Both the position numbers and the translations under genes were made by a program. The notes beneath the pieces are model-generated. The model did not search any database. It had not been told where the DNA came from and worked only from the letters and a program-made list of their open reading frames with translations. This document shows positions 31,612 to 42,578 of a stretch of DNA of 64,000 bases, in pieces. Position 1 is the first letter of the stretch. Every line of letters begins with the position of its first letter. This DNA comes from Mesaphorura yosii. Lineage: Eukaryota; Arthropoda; Collembola; Poduromorpha; Tullbergiidae. Location: the NCBI GenBank assembly GCA_009869945.1, contig WIXG01000328.1, positions 1 through 64,000 on the forward strand, given 5' to 3'.

Positions 31612-34600
31612 ATGCCGCGGGGAGGGCGATCCCTATCCAACCCGGCGTCGCCTCCGAGCTCCGCCACGACCGCAGTCACGCCCACGCCGAACGGAACCAC
31701 AACCAGCGGCCAGGCTTCTGCGCAACACCAACACAGCGCCCCACAACCACCGTCGGGGTCGGGGCTTCAGTATCCTGTGCGTACACCTGCTGCTAGTGGA
31801 GCCGGCTCCTTCAATCATGCACCTTTGTCTACCATCAACATGACATCAATAATGAATCAACTTTCTCAGCATGCAAGTTATCCAACCTTCGGCAGTGGCG
31901 TCGGGAGTGGAGTCGGCAGTTTGCCACATCAGCCTTGGATTTCCAGCCCCTCTGGTATCGGGTACGTGTATTCATTTTCGTATGCACCGACACATCCTGC
32001 TTATCCTCCAACTCCGTCGACGTCTGCTCCGGCTCCAATGGGCGGGTCAGGTTACCTGTCCTATCCGAGCGGCTCTCAGAATCAAACGACGCAAGCCGCA
32101 GCTTCAAACATCAATGGGGGGCAGGCGCCAAATACAGCCCCAGTCGCGTCGGTCCCGCCACAGCCACAGTCAGCAGCGCCTACGCCGACGATGCCCCCGC
32201 AGACGGCCATCCGTGGAAGAGGGAGAGGACGCGGTCGGGGCGGGGTCGGTCGACCGAGAAAAACTGCTGCCTTGATGCCAACACCAACACTGACTTCATC
32301 CACGGCGGCCGCACCAGCCGCAGCCGCCGGTCTGCAGGGCGGGGGTTCTCAGCCTCCGCCTGCTCATGTGTCTTCAAATGTTCCTGCCGCTGCACCTCTC
32401 GGGCCATTAGGGCCATTACTCGGATTAAGTAGTCGTAACTTAAGTCGTCCTGCGATGCAAAGACATCGATTAGTGCAACATTCGCATCCTTGGTCGAGGC
32501 CACCTTCCGTTCACACTCTCTTTGGACACTCTGCCGCCCAACCACCGCCCGCCTCGCTTCTTCCTCCCACCTTGGCCAAAGCTCCTTGCCCGCCAAACTG
32601 GGCTCAATCGCTTCTTCAAGCCACCGCCCAAGTCACGAGTCCATTTCTGAAGTTTCCCGTCGTCAAAACGTCCGCCGAGTACGCCACCCTCTCGCAGATG
32701 TTTGGGCCCACGATGGGCGACGTGGAGCGGGTCGTGAACCCCGAACTCTGGAAGCGTTTTACCCGTACCCGCGCCGATCTGCTCACGTCAAAGTCTGATG
32801 ACCTTATTCTCCTTGCGTCGCTGGGGCTCAACGAGGCCGAAGTCGCGCAGAGGGCGCACGTGTCCATCAATTTCGACAAGGGTCACCTGAACGGGAGCCC
32901 GTACTGCGACAACGTCGTGCTACTGTTCCATGGCTCCCGTGGCCACGGCTCCGTCGACACGATTCTGAGCCAAGGACTCGATGAGCGGCTGGGAAATACA
33001 GGCGGCCTGATGGGGCGTGGAATCTACTTTTCTGACGAGCCGCAGAAAGCCATGCAATACGACACGAACGGTGTGCTCATTGTCTTCGCCGTCATGCTGG
33101 GCGACTGTCTCGCGATTCCTGGGGGAAGCGGCGGTGCTGTTCGCGAACCGGAGAAGGTCGTGACTCAGAAGAGGAACCATCAAGACCTGTTTTTCGACTC
33201 AGTCGTAGGGTGCCCGACCGCCGTGCACAACGAGTATGTCGTCTTCAACCGGGCGCAGTGCTGCCCACTGTACACGATCTCGTATAATAAATGGGGGCAG
33301 GCCACGCCGACGGTGCCCGCCTGGAATCAGACACCTACCTACGGAGAGCACGTCGAGGCCCGCCAGCGCTTGCCTTCCTTCGCATGGGGTGTAGGCGTCG
33401 GCTCAGCAGCGACGGCCCAGACGCAAAGTCCGTTTTACGCTCGGAAAATATTTTCGGCCATGGCGGCTGATGCTGACGACGTTGGAATGGAAACGGAAGA
33501 CGACGAAGCAGGCTCATCAGCAGTGCGGCGTAACGCAGCCACGACCGCGACTGGAGCACAGCAGTCGGCGATGACGAATCTGAAGACGGCCCAGGAGCTC
33601 GATGAAGAAGAATCGTTGGCCGTTAAGCTCAGCCAGCTCACGGAACTCGGGTTCTTGGACGACGACAAAAATAAGGACCTCCTGGAGCAGTTCGGCGGCA
33701 ACCTCGAGACGACAATCGACTACCTGCTGGAGGAGGCCGCAGGCTCAGGCCCGAGGGCACTCAATACTCAGGCGACGGCGGCCGGTCCGACTCCAGGCAC
33801 GTCCGCTTCTGCGATCGCCGCCATGGCGGCGGTGGCGGCGCTAGCAATTCCATCCACATCCACTTCAAGCTCGGGCTCGAGTCTGACAAGTCCGACCCCA
33901 AAAATATTTTCCCTCTACGATACAATTGACTTGACGGACACCGACGAGGAGCAGGAGACCACCCCAGCTCTGCACTGCAAGCTCCCTCGGCTGGGCAGCC
34001 TCAGTACCGTTACCGTTGCCGTTCCTCAGAATTGCTGTGGAGGTGGAGGGCAAGGGGCAAGCTCCTCAAAAGCGACTGTGACAGCGACAGCAAGCGTGGC
34101 GGGTAAGTAAAAGGCGTAGGCTTAATTTTCAGTCGAGATAAGCCCTACGTTTCGTATCCACACTCACTGACGACTGATTTTTGCCCACTCAGCCGACGGC
34201 GCGATGGAGTGGCTCGACTCTCTTCTGAAAGACTACGACGTTTCGCCGAAGGACATGAGCATGAATGCGGCTGGAGACGAGGAAGGTGACATCGCTGGTG
34301 CTGGCGACGGCGAGGGCAGAGACAAATCAACGGGCGCTGTAAACGAGAATGAAGAAATGGACGCGGAGGAGGAGGAGAACGCGGTGACTCAACCACCACC
34401 AACTCCGCCCCCAACGGAGGAAGAATGTCCCATCTGCTTCGTGGAGTACTCGCTTGGCCCGGAAGGAGCGGCCGACTGGCAGGTATTCGGCATGAACAAA
34501 ATTTCTTGCGGACTTAGCCGTTGTATGGTCTTGGTGGGAATTTAAAATTTGAATTTTTGCCTTTGCCGCTTGCCCTCCAGACACTCCCCTGCGCCCACAA

Positions 34601-35069
34601 AATCTGCACCGCCTGCCACGCTCAAATGCAGAGTTCCGGGACGACTATGTCTGGGCAGTCGCACACGTTCATAAAGTGCCCTTTCTGCCAAGCCTGCGCT
34701 GGGATCCAAATTGGGAGCTGCCCCGACGGCTCCATGACTGTCCTTAAGCTGCCGACTCGGGCAGCCGGCTACCCGACCTGCGGGTCGCTCTCCATTCGCT
34801 ACTACGTGCACTCAGGGCGCTACACCCTCGACCGCACCGCCTACCTGCCCGACAACACCGAGGGACAGCGCATCCTCGCCCTCCTCCGCACCGCGTGGGA
34901 CCGGCGACTCTGCTTCACGATCGGCACGAGCATGACGACCGGCGCGAAGAACGTGCTCGTCTGGAATATACATCACAAGACGGCGCTGGCTGGCGGGACG
35001 CACGGCTACCCCGACCCGACGTACCTCCAGCGGGTTGCTGAGGAGCTGATGCAGTATGGAATTCAGTAA
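31612..35069 (+). CDS. PARP-UBA-SIM-RING-Deltex-C fusion protein
   Basis: Exons 31612-34102, 34193-34482 and 34581-35069 join in phase, 1,089 residues. The ATG at 31612 was chosen because the longer open frame starts with GTG in probable leader sequence. In order: a Pro/Ser-rich low-complexity N-terminus; an RGRGRGRGGVGRPRK patch (AT-hook/RGG-like, about 200-217); a PARP catalytic domain with FHGS (His440), GIYFSD (Tyr472) and NEYVVF (Glu541), the H-Y-E triad; a UBA-like segment (about 668-710, TELGF...GGNLETTIDYLL); IDLTDTDEE (772 on), a SUMO-interaction-like motif; a RING split by an intron (CPIC909...CAHKICTAC...CPFC); and a Deltex C-terminal domain (GIQIGSCPDGSMTV, YLPDNTEGQRILALLRTAWD, FTIGTSMTTG, HHKT, HGYPDPTYL). 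It should bind NAD and ADP-ribose, recruit an E2 and couple ADP-ribosylation with ubiquitin ligation, probably in the nucleus. AATAAA lies at 35296. Confidence 0.93.
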
Positions 35070-35295
35070 CGCAGTATCCAGCCCACAAAAACTCAAAATT
35101 CAAGCCGCCTTTTGCCATTTTGCCTCAGCCAACTTCGAATTATCGTCTTCCAATACCATTCCACGTAATACGCCAATACGCCTATGCCTTCGTTTATACT
35201 TGAATACTTGAGATAGACTGATATACGCCATAAATATTACTTAATTTATAGCGCAATTTAACATAATGCAATCATTACTTTAGTGCAAACGAAAA

Positions 35296-35301
35296 AATAA
35301 A
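35296..35301 (+). terminator. polyadenylation signal, PARP-Deltex gene
   Basis: AATAAA lies 227 bp after the stop. Confidence 0.5.
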
Positions 35302-35790
35302 CGAGAGTTTAGTAATTTTTGGGACGTGTGCGTCTGGCGTAATTTGTTTTGAGCTTTGTGTAAATTTTGATAGGTACACGTGGCCCGGCACTACTACGCA
35401 CTATGACTTGAACTCGAGACATTTTTGACATCCTAGGACACGAGTACTCTAATCCGCAACGTGACAAGTTTCTAAAGCGCAATTGGTGAATATGAGTACA
35501 CCTCCTCCATTTTGGGGTTCTTGTGAGCTGCTTCCACAATTTTAAACCTTATTTGACTTTTCCTCATCTTTTATGTAAATTACTTGCAAGCAAATATTTG
35601 TATGGCACATGACATTTCGAATTTTGGATTTCTCAGGCGGATTATTGTTCTGGACGGACGCCGCTTGAGGATAAGTAAAGCCAAACCAATTTCCATTTTT
35701 ATTAGCCACGAGCCCGACATTTCATTCCCCTGTGAATTGCATGCAAGACTCTTTTGTGACCAAATTTGAAGGCTGATCTTGTCAGTGCTG
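35302..35790. other. intergenic, no gene seen
   Basis: No supported feature; the short minus-strand frames here lack starts and family matches. Confidence 0.5.
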
Positions 35791-35799
35791 AAACCTTGA

Positions 35800-36366
35800 A
35801 ATTGCGAAGATGTTACTTCGGCCCCCACGCAGGTGGCGTTTGCAATTTCATCACAGGGCGTCACCTGGTCGTCTGGCACCGCCCGTCGAGTTCGTGAGTG
35901 ACGTGATCTGCGTAGCCGCTACTGTCGCCGTGGCATATACAGAAGTGCCCCGTCCGCAGATGGTGTGCAGGTGGTCGTCAGTCCATGCTATGGTTCGGGT
36001 GGATCGATGACTACGCGATCACCCCGCGCCCGGGTCGGCCTCGAATTCATCCGTGCAGACGCACGTGAACGTGGCCGAATCGCAGAAAGTATTCTACAGC
36101 GCGGGTTTTCCGTGCACGGCGCCGTGGTCGGCTCGCAGGCGTCGCCTGGCTTGGCTGGCTGGCGGATACAACGGCAGTTGGTCACCCAGCCCGCGTTGCA
36201 CTTGCAGGAGAAAGTCCCGTCTCCGTTTGACCCCGCATTCGGTGTTTGGCACCCCGTTGCAATCTCGATTGATTGGGTCGCAGTCGTCGCCGGGGAAAAC
36301 CGCCATCCCCTGCGCTGACGCCGCCCCAATGCAACCGGCGGCGAACGCCAACGTGAAGAAAATCAT
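35800..36366 (-). pseudogene. secreted EGF-like Cys-rich protein, broken
   Basis: From the ATG at 36366 the minus strand begins with a good signal peptide (IFFTLAFAAGCIGAASAQG), then GDDCDPINRDCNGVPNTECG. The natural continuation, NGDGTFSCKCNAGWVTNC and PGDACEPTTAPCTENPRC, is in a second frame. NTFCDSATFTCVCTDEFEAD is in a third. DDQVTPCDEIANATCVGAE follows nearer 35860. The spacing of cysteines is that of repeated EGF-like units. At least two frame changes break the chain, with no splice signals to explain them, so it is probably a pseudogene; an error-prone assembly is the alternative. The original product would have been extracellular, with an unknown role. Confidence 0.6.
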
Positions 36367-36662
36367 GTAGATTATTTAATCAGCATGTTCGAGTCGTGTT
36401 TTTTAATCGTGCTTTGAAGGCTACTGCAGAATTCGCCCTTGCGTGCCCAATTTAAATAGACGATGAGAATTAGGTTTCGTGCAATCTATTCGTGTCAGTG
36501 TCATGACTTAGCTGACTTGAAATGTTGAGTTGTCATTGCTTCATTGCTCATTGGCTTGAATTCCGCAATTAGCAATTCAACCCGTCAACCGGTCAATCGC
36601 AGTTCAGTTTGAGCTTCCTTCTTCATCGTGCCAAATTAGAGTCAGAGCCACAAGCAAGAAAA

Positions 36663-37328
36663 ATGAATCCTGGTATAAATTTCCCGCTCAGGCTCGCATT
36701 CGCCTTATGCGTTGCCGCCCCCTTTTTCAGCGCTAGAGTGCTTGGACGAGGGTTCAAGACGCTCGGTTCCTTCCCAGCTTCAGCGGAGGGTGCTGGTTCG
36801 GGCACGCAGCAGGTTGCTTTCTACATCAGTGACTATGCCGTAAGTACACCGGCGTTTACTTAGATCTAAATTTAGTTATTAGCACATCATCAGTGGGATC
36901 TCCTCTTTTGCAGCTGGACCAGAATGGAGCCCTCCTGGAGTGCCGCTCCGTCTTCCTCGGCCGGCTTGTGACCATTCTGCTCCCAGAACAGGACGACTAC
37001 ATCCGGACAAGGTTGCAAATCCTCGGATACGGTAAGGCACCCTTGATTTTATACGAGACGATTTAGACGCTAGTTTTTGAATTCATACTATGTCTACGGC
37101 GACATAGGACGTGAACAAGTTCACACGGCGGGTCGTTACAACGGCGACAATTCTACTTGGGAATGGACCACGACGCTACGCCCAATCAACTACACAAACT
37201 GGCGCCCCTCCGAGCCGGCCTCAATGACGGACTCCTGCGTCGATCTCCTCGGTGAATCCTCCAGCTACGGCTGGGTCTCTCGCGCATGCGTCAATCCGCA
37301 TTTCTTTATTTGCGAAGTCACCATGTAG
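36663..37328 (+). CDS. secreted C-type lectin-like protein 1
   Basis: Exons 36663-36839, 36914-37031 and 37108-37328 join in phase, 171 residues. The ATG at 36663 starts a signal peptide (FPLRLAFALCVAAPFFSA). The C-type lectin fold is indicated by CRSVFLGRLVTI, TAGRYNGDNSTWEWTTTLRP, INYTNWRPSEP, SCVDLL and GWVSRACVNPHFFICE. The usual calcium/sugar motifs (EPN or QPD, and WND) are not clear: the first position reads SEPASMTD and WND is replaced by WVS. Sugar binding is therefore uncertain, and the fold may serve protein recognition or innate immunity. A divergent, intronless paralog lies at 37661. Confidence 0.85.
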
Positions 37329-37660
37329 TTTGTAGATGGCGTCGCATGTCGGTGCTTGGCGACTCGGCCCGCCGTGGTTTGCGGTTTGCGAGCTTTTTGA
37401 ATAAATACGAGGACGAAGCTCAGAAGTCGCAACATGATTGGCTGGTCGCTTTCGTTGCTAGCGTGAATATTAGCTTTGGGAGTGCTGAGGATATACTTTT
37501 TTTTTATAAAATGTTAGTTGCAGTTGAAGTTTTTAAATTGGTCAGTCGACCAAAATGAATATTCAAGCTGTTGCCATTGTTTAATAATTTCCAGTAAATT
37601 CAGCAAAGCTGAAGTGTAAGTCTCAAGTCTGACATTGACGGGCGACAAGGACACGGACAA

Positions 37661-38125
37661 TTAATTAATTACAATCTCGCACACAAAGTGATGCTCCTCC
37701 GTGCACGCGTTGCTTCGCCATCTGTTGTCGGGATCGCCAATCTTTGCGCAGCAGTAGCCGTCAGTGCCAGGATTCCACCCGCCCCAGTTTGCGTAGTCGA
37801 AGGGGCGTGCGATGGTCGTCCACTCCCAAGCGAGTGAATCGTACTGGAACTTACCTGACGTCCACACGCGGTCGGGAGCCGCAATGCCTGCGTCCCGCAG
37901 GAGCTCTGTGACTCGTTCGTCTTGCTCGCTGGTAAGAATTGTCAGTAGGCGGCCGCCGAAGACTGACTGACACTCGTGCATGGCGACGGCATGCGGAGCG
38001 GCGTACGGGCTCAGGTAGTAGGCCGTTTGGCGGAGCCGCCCCAGTTCCAAGAAGTTTGCACTCGCAGTTTCAGCCAAACCTAAGCCGAAGATCGAGAAAG
38101 TCAGCGGTATGACAAGCAGCTCCAT
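37661..38125 (-). CDS. secreted C-type lectin-like protein 2
   Basis: Intronless, 154 residues from the ATG at 38125, which begins a signal peptide (MELLVIPLTFSIFGLGLA). CTLD features: AMHECQSVFGGRLLTILTSE, VWTSGKFQYDSLAWEWTTIA, FDYANWGGWNPGTDGYCCAK, NRWRSNACTEEHHFVCE. WNPGTDGYC stands where the EPN/QPD loop usually is, and NRW where WND is expected, so calcium-dependent sugar binding is not assured. It is the tail-to-tail neighbour of lectin 1 and shares the WEWTT...W core, so both come from one ancestral gene although their intron content differs. Confidence 0.85.
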   Translation of the reverse strand: MELLVIPLTFSIFGLGLAETASANFLELGRLRQTAYYLSPYAAPHAVAMHECQSVFGGRLLTILTSEQDERVTELLRDAGIAAPDRVWTSGKFQYDSLAWEWTTIARPFDYANWGGWNPGTDGYCCAKIGDPDNRWRSNACTEEHHFVCEIVIN

Positions 38126-38380
38126 TTTCTCACGAGTATTGAGCACTTGAGTAGAAACCGAAACTGATCGTCGCGTTTATGAGGTTCACAAAAATCGAAC
38201 GTCAGCAATTGTAGAACACGAAATACGATAAGTGTCAAAACCTTGTTGATAAACAGTCAAGTTTTGAGTCCAATTTATATTCAGTATTGAGATAGTAAAA
38301 CAATGATTTCAGAGAGAACAGTTAGTCCTTTCCACAAGGTCGACATTTATTCAGCCCATTCGTTCGTGAATTTGTGAGAA

Positions 38381-38834
38381 ATGATTCGACAACTATCAAG
38401 CAACACGACTGTTATGTTCATCAGTTTGGTCGCTTCTATTGGCATGGACGCCTTTCTCAGGTGCTAATTTTCAAGGAGACGTGACAATGTACATCTACAG
38501 GATACCAGACTTTGGTTGTTTCCACAGCACCATCATTTAAACCAGGAACTCTCTCAGATATTCCGCTGCTGCTGATCCGCAGGTGCCAGCCATTAGCCTT
38601 CATGAGGACACATACCTGGGTGGCGAGGAGTATTTCGTCTCAGGTTTGGCTCGTGCTTACCTCCCGTTCGCACCCAAGCCGTGCGTAAATTCCGGTCGAA
38701 GCTGCTGGACTTTTTTCTCCGACCCGAATTTCAATGGAAATTCAACCTATGTCCAGGCTGGAGTGAATGACATTGACTATTTATATTCTTACACGGGGAA
38801 TCAATTGTGCGTGGGTGCGGCCAGGAAGCCATGA
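38381..38834 (+). CDS. small secreted beta/gamma-crystallin-like protein
   Basis: Exons 38381-38460 and 38558-38834 (CTCAG|GTGCTA ... CTCTCAG|A) join in phase, 118 residues. The first exon encodes a signal peptide (VMFISLVASIGMDAFL). The mature part has two related half-domains, ISLHEDTYLGGEEYFVSGL and SCWTFFSDPNFNGNSTYVQA, each with the aromatic-x-x-x-x-x-G spacing of beta/gamma-crystallin Greek keys. Arthropod proteins of this type are small secreted or cuticular factors of poorly known role. The acceptor at 38557 was preferred over the one at 38582 because only it keeps the frame. Confidence 0.7.
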
Positions 38835-38899
38835 ATAATCTTCAGCAATTTCGACACAAAAATTGAGGCAGGGTTCAAATTACGGTAAGATATTTGAAG

Positions 38900-39143
38900 A
38901 CAAAATCAAAATCATCTAAATGTGCGACTCTGCAAAAAAAAACTACTTGACACTAATCAGCTTAATAAATTTGGTACTTGCACGCATCCATTGAAGTGTT
39001 AACTCGGTCAGTTGGTCAAAACTTGAGGTTGATTTATTGTCAACGAATTCTTAGTCAAAACTCAAGTGAGGTGACAATAATAAATTTCACATCCAACTCA
39101 GTTTCGAGACAAGATTTAATTGTGCAATTTGATTTAATTGCAG
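38900..39143. other. intergenic, no gene seen
   Basis: AT-rich spacer ending in an acceptor-like tract (TTTAATTGCAG) before the orphan exon. Confidence 0.45.
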
Positions 39144-39312
39144 GAGTGGCTCCTCCCAATCCATGCGAGATCTGACGTCCAACGTGCCCGGGTTCCGCCA
39201 GCAGGTCACCGCCGATCCCGGCACGAACATTTTCTTCTCCTCCATCCCACAGCCTGACGCAGCAAGTCGAGTGCTGACGGTGGACGCCGGGAAAATGCTG
39301 GGCGGGTCGTGA
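39144..39312 (+). other. orphan terminal exon
   Basis: After TTTGATTTAATTGCAG a GC-rich open frame runs to TGA at 39310-39312, reading SGSSQSMRDLTSNVPGFRQQ, VTADPGTNIFFSSIPQPDAA, SRVLTVDAGKMLGGS. It stands out from the AT-rich flanks and looks like a 3' exon. No upstream exon or family could be linked. It may be a leftover of a lost gene or the distant end of the crystallin-like gene's transcript. Confidence 0.35.
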
Positions 39313-39551
39313 TAGCGCGCCTTAAATTCCTAAGTGATGATTTAGACTTCTTGGCTAAGAATAGCGGTTAATACTTTTGATTAATTTTGTTAAAAATAGA
39401 TTCGTTGAATTCATTTACACAATATTAATTATTTGTTCGTGCTACTTGACGTGATTCATATGCAACCTTAACTTAACGTTCGGTTTAACTAGTGCAGGCA
39501 AACTAACGCGTACAATTCTTTCGTCTTTCTCCAGTTGATGACATGACAGAT

Positions 39552-40848
39552 TCAGTCGTAGCTTAGAAGCAGTGTCATCAGACCATTTAATGTGAACTCA
39601 TGCATAATCGAGGCAAGGGTGGCTTTATCCAGGGGCAAACCACAAGCAAGGGAAAAGACAAAGGGGCGATAGGAACGAATACGTGCTTTAGCCAAGGGTC
39701 TATCGTCAGTTTTGTTCGGTTCTAGTGAATGTATGAAGACTCTGGACTCATCCGCCATCGACTTACTGAACGCAGCAAGCTTCACAAGCCCGTAGAAAGT
39801 GGCAAATGTGATTACGAGGAGAAGAAGCAGAATTCCGACCTTCACGAGACCACCTTCTGAAGATTTGAGGAGACGCACCATAAAGAAGGATTGTACAATT
39901 ATCATCACGTGCATGCAAGAGTGTACTGCGAGATTCTGCTTTGTGGAGTTCACCTCATCGTTGCACAGCTGGAACAAGAGCTTACGTTGTATGAAAAATG
40001 AGTGGTATGAGGTACTGTTGATCTCTGGATTCCTGCGCAGTGCAAATGCCAGTTTAAATTCTTTATGTGCACGTTCACCCTGCACCTCGTCGCAAAACTT
40101 ACATTTCTTTGTAGTTTTCCAAGCAAAACCTTAGCAAACTCACTATCAGCAGGCAGACTAGAACATAGCTCGTCCACACAATGGCTTCTGCTACGCATAT
40201 GCCCGCTATGGCGGCCGAAATTAGTGCAGTCATCATCAACTCTGAGACCTGAAACAGTGGCGCAGTGGATGAGACAAGCGATGAGACAAGGTGAACGTCG
40301 AGGAGCCACAGGCAGAAGAATAGAATGGGGGTGGCCACAATCAAGAAGAGCATGTAGCACAACCATAAAGCTACACGAAATTTCAGCCACAACGAAGCTG
40401 CTTCAGTCCGGCCCCTGCTTCGGGCATTGATACTTTGAACCCAGTTGAAAGCAGTTGCATAGAATGACGAGCTTCTGATGTATATCTTTTGACATGCCGT
40501 TGTTATGGTGGCTATCACGAAAAATATCCACAGCACACAGAAATTCAGGCGGTTTTCTTCCAGGTCGAGGTGTGCCCTGAAATACCACGCGTAGGTGATG
40601 GCGACAGCGATCCCGGCTTCTCGAGTCAACAAATGTGCGGCACGTGCAGTTTTAAGAAGGTTGCCGTGATCCGTCTCAAATAAACCCAGCTCTGCGTTCC
40701 ATTTTGTTGGCAGAATTCCAAAGGGCATGCGACCCGCTCGGAGCACGCCTCGAATGATGAACAGCACACTTGGCGAGATCAGCCGGGTTCCCTTCCGCTT
40801 CATTCGTGGGTTTAAAGCGTTTGAACTTTCATTGCGAATGCTGAACAT
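39552..40848 (-). CDS. gustatory receptor (seven-transmembrane), intact copy A
   Basis: Exons 40848-40103 and 40032-39552 (GTAAGT donor, CTGCGCAG acceptor, split Met codon) encode 408 residues. Hydrophobic segments include FCVLWIFFVIATITTAC, LCYMLFLIVATPILFFCLWL, WTSYVLVCLLIVSLLRFC and VKVGILLLLLVITFATFYGL, and the last segment ends HEFTLNGLMTLLLSYD. The layout (charged N-terminus inside, conserved intron before the fifth or sixth helix, short C-terminus) fits insect-type GRs, which form cation channels gated by tastants. The classic TYxxxxxQF end motif is not obvious. Exon 2 aligns in order with the terminal exon of the broken copy at 13.1 kb. Confidence 0.8.
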
Positions 40849-40899
40849 GGCGCCGAATCGTCCTCTCTGTTGATGTGACTTAACTGAACTAAATAATGC

Positions 40900-41344
40900 A
40901 GCAAGGTGACCTTCCGGACCTTCTGAAAAATATGGTAGCCTAACGAGTCAACTGTCTACATACGGAGACGGACCAAAATTGGCAATTGGTAATTACCCAA
41001 ATACAAAGAAGTTCATGCAATTTCAGCCTTGCATGGGCGACTCATTTCCCAGTAATACAATTATCGAGGAAAAAGAGCTCTGAAATTAATACGAATATGA
41101 ATATGAATGCGAATACTGTGGTTGTGGACGAGAAGCCAAGGATAACGTGCGCCAATTTCGAACTGATCAGCAAGCTTAATAATTTACTTTTCCCTGCGCT
41201 TGGGCAGCGAAATCACCAATAAAATATTTTGCAGCAAGCGGAGAGCATTTTATTTCAAATCTAATATGTTGTACATTTTCATCATGTTAAATACTAGACA
41301 ACTCAATAAACGTTAAATCAATCTGAGAGGGGCTCCTGTTCATG
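40900..41344. other. intergenic, no gene assigned
   Basis: A short plus-strand frame at 41095-41219 with an AATAAA overlapping its stop is too weak to call. Confidence 0.45.
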
Positions 41345-41566
41345 TTAACGGGTCGATACTGCGTTCGCTACAATCCAATCGTGCATCTGAGCGATTTCCG
41401 TGTACCACCCAGGAAGTTTGTTTCCACCGCCGAATCTGTTATCAAATAGCCAAGCATGGAATTTTCACGAAAGCACTAGCTCAAGTGCACTTTAGCCTCT
41501 TCAGCAATATACCACTTACCCGGACGAAACGACTCCGCAAAGGTCGCATACTCTTGCAGTACACAA
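41345..41566 (-). pseudogene. trypsin-like serine protease, C-terminal exons only
   Basis: Minus-strand exons with good signals read CDLCGVVSSG (ending at GTAAGT, 41520) and, after ATAACAG, FGGGNKLPGWYTEIAQMHDW then IVANAVSTR to TAA at 41345-41347. This is the standard end of S1 proteases (CGVVS.G......PGVYT.V....DWI). The catalytic GDSGGP motif and the rest of the protease were not found within the next 500 bp upstream, so this is either a truncated remnant or the end of a gene whose other exons are far away or unrecognised. Confidence 0.55.
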
Positions 41567-41569
41567 CGT

Positions 41570-42110
41570 AAGCACATAGTATACAAATACATACATACAT
41601 GTACCGGTTACCATAGCAACGGCAACGAACGGCGTGGCTCTGACCTCACTGTTCTCACAGGACCGACATTTCGTGACCAGCTCCAGTTACAAAGTGGAGT
41701 GGATCTTTTTTCACATCTTGGCATGTCTGGGAAAAAAGTGACCAATTCAACTGAGTACAAATTGTTTTGACCTGAGCAAAGCGGACATGAGCAAGGACAT
41801 TGGCTCACCCCAAGTCCACGAACCGTACAGTTATAACATTTGTGTACCAGTCACGAAATTGTAACACATACAATGGTGAGGCAGCCATTTCAGGTGGTTA
41901 TGTGCTTGACTTTGATCATGTATGAGCACGTGGGAGTTTTAGGAACAAGGCAGAAAGTATACGAGTCATTGCATTTGTAAAATGTCCTGAAGTAATTAGT
42001 CCTGATTTTTATCAACGGAATCTGTGAAATGTCGGTTTTATTAACTGAATGAATAAATGAGTGAATAAACAATTAAATCCTAGAAATACTCTTTTTTAAG
42101 GGGTAGAATA
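41570..42110. other. intergenic with a short ATAC repeat
   Basis: A small (ATAC)n run lies near 41586-41600; no gene was recognised. Confidence 0.45.
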
Positions 42111-42124
42111 TTTTTTTGTCATAG

Positions 42125-42386
42125 AAGGTCCACTGCACGTGTGCACGTGCTTCAAAAGAAGCTGACACTAGACAGTCAAATTGAAGCTGAAACTGGCGCA
42201 GATGCGGTTGGTGAAGATGCAGGGGCAGATGTTGGAGCTATTCAAGATGTAGCTGCGGACGAGGACAATGGAACTACTCAAGATGTAGAAGGAGCCACTG
42301 ACAATGAAGATGTTGAAGATGCAGTGGACGACACTACGGCGGGTGAGGTTCAGGATTCGGCTCCAGCCCGTCCTGAAGCACGGTAA
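42125..42386 (+). other. possible acidic terminal exon
   Basis: After a strong acceptor (TTTTTTTGTCATAG) an open frame of about 85 codons runs to TAA at 42384-42386, with a repetitive acidic content (GADAVGEDAGADVGA, DVAADEDNGTTQDV, DVEDAVDDTT). AATAAA follows at 42413-42418. There is no ATG, so it would be a 3' exon; no upstream exon was identified in the window. Confidence 0.35.
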
Positions 42387-42578
42387 TCCTGAACTTCGAA
42401 ATTAGTGTTTGAAATAAATTATATTGCAGCACATTTGATTCACATTCTTGTCAGAATATCCGCTAAGATATTTGAGAACGTTTCCAACTGTATAAGCACA
42501 CTGAAGGCGTGTGGCAATAAATTGGTGCTTAAACAGTTCGATCCCAAATAAATGCTGACTTTTTTCTGCTGTGGAACT

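Noticed and set aside
41095-41219. Short frame with overlapping AATAAA
   Set aside because: Too short and without context; AATAAA is common in this AT-rich DNA.
42141-42386. Acidic 81-residue open frame as a stand-alone gene
   Set aside because: It starts with GTG, has no ATG, and a strong acceptor lies just upstream; kept only as a possible terminal exon.
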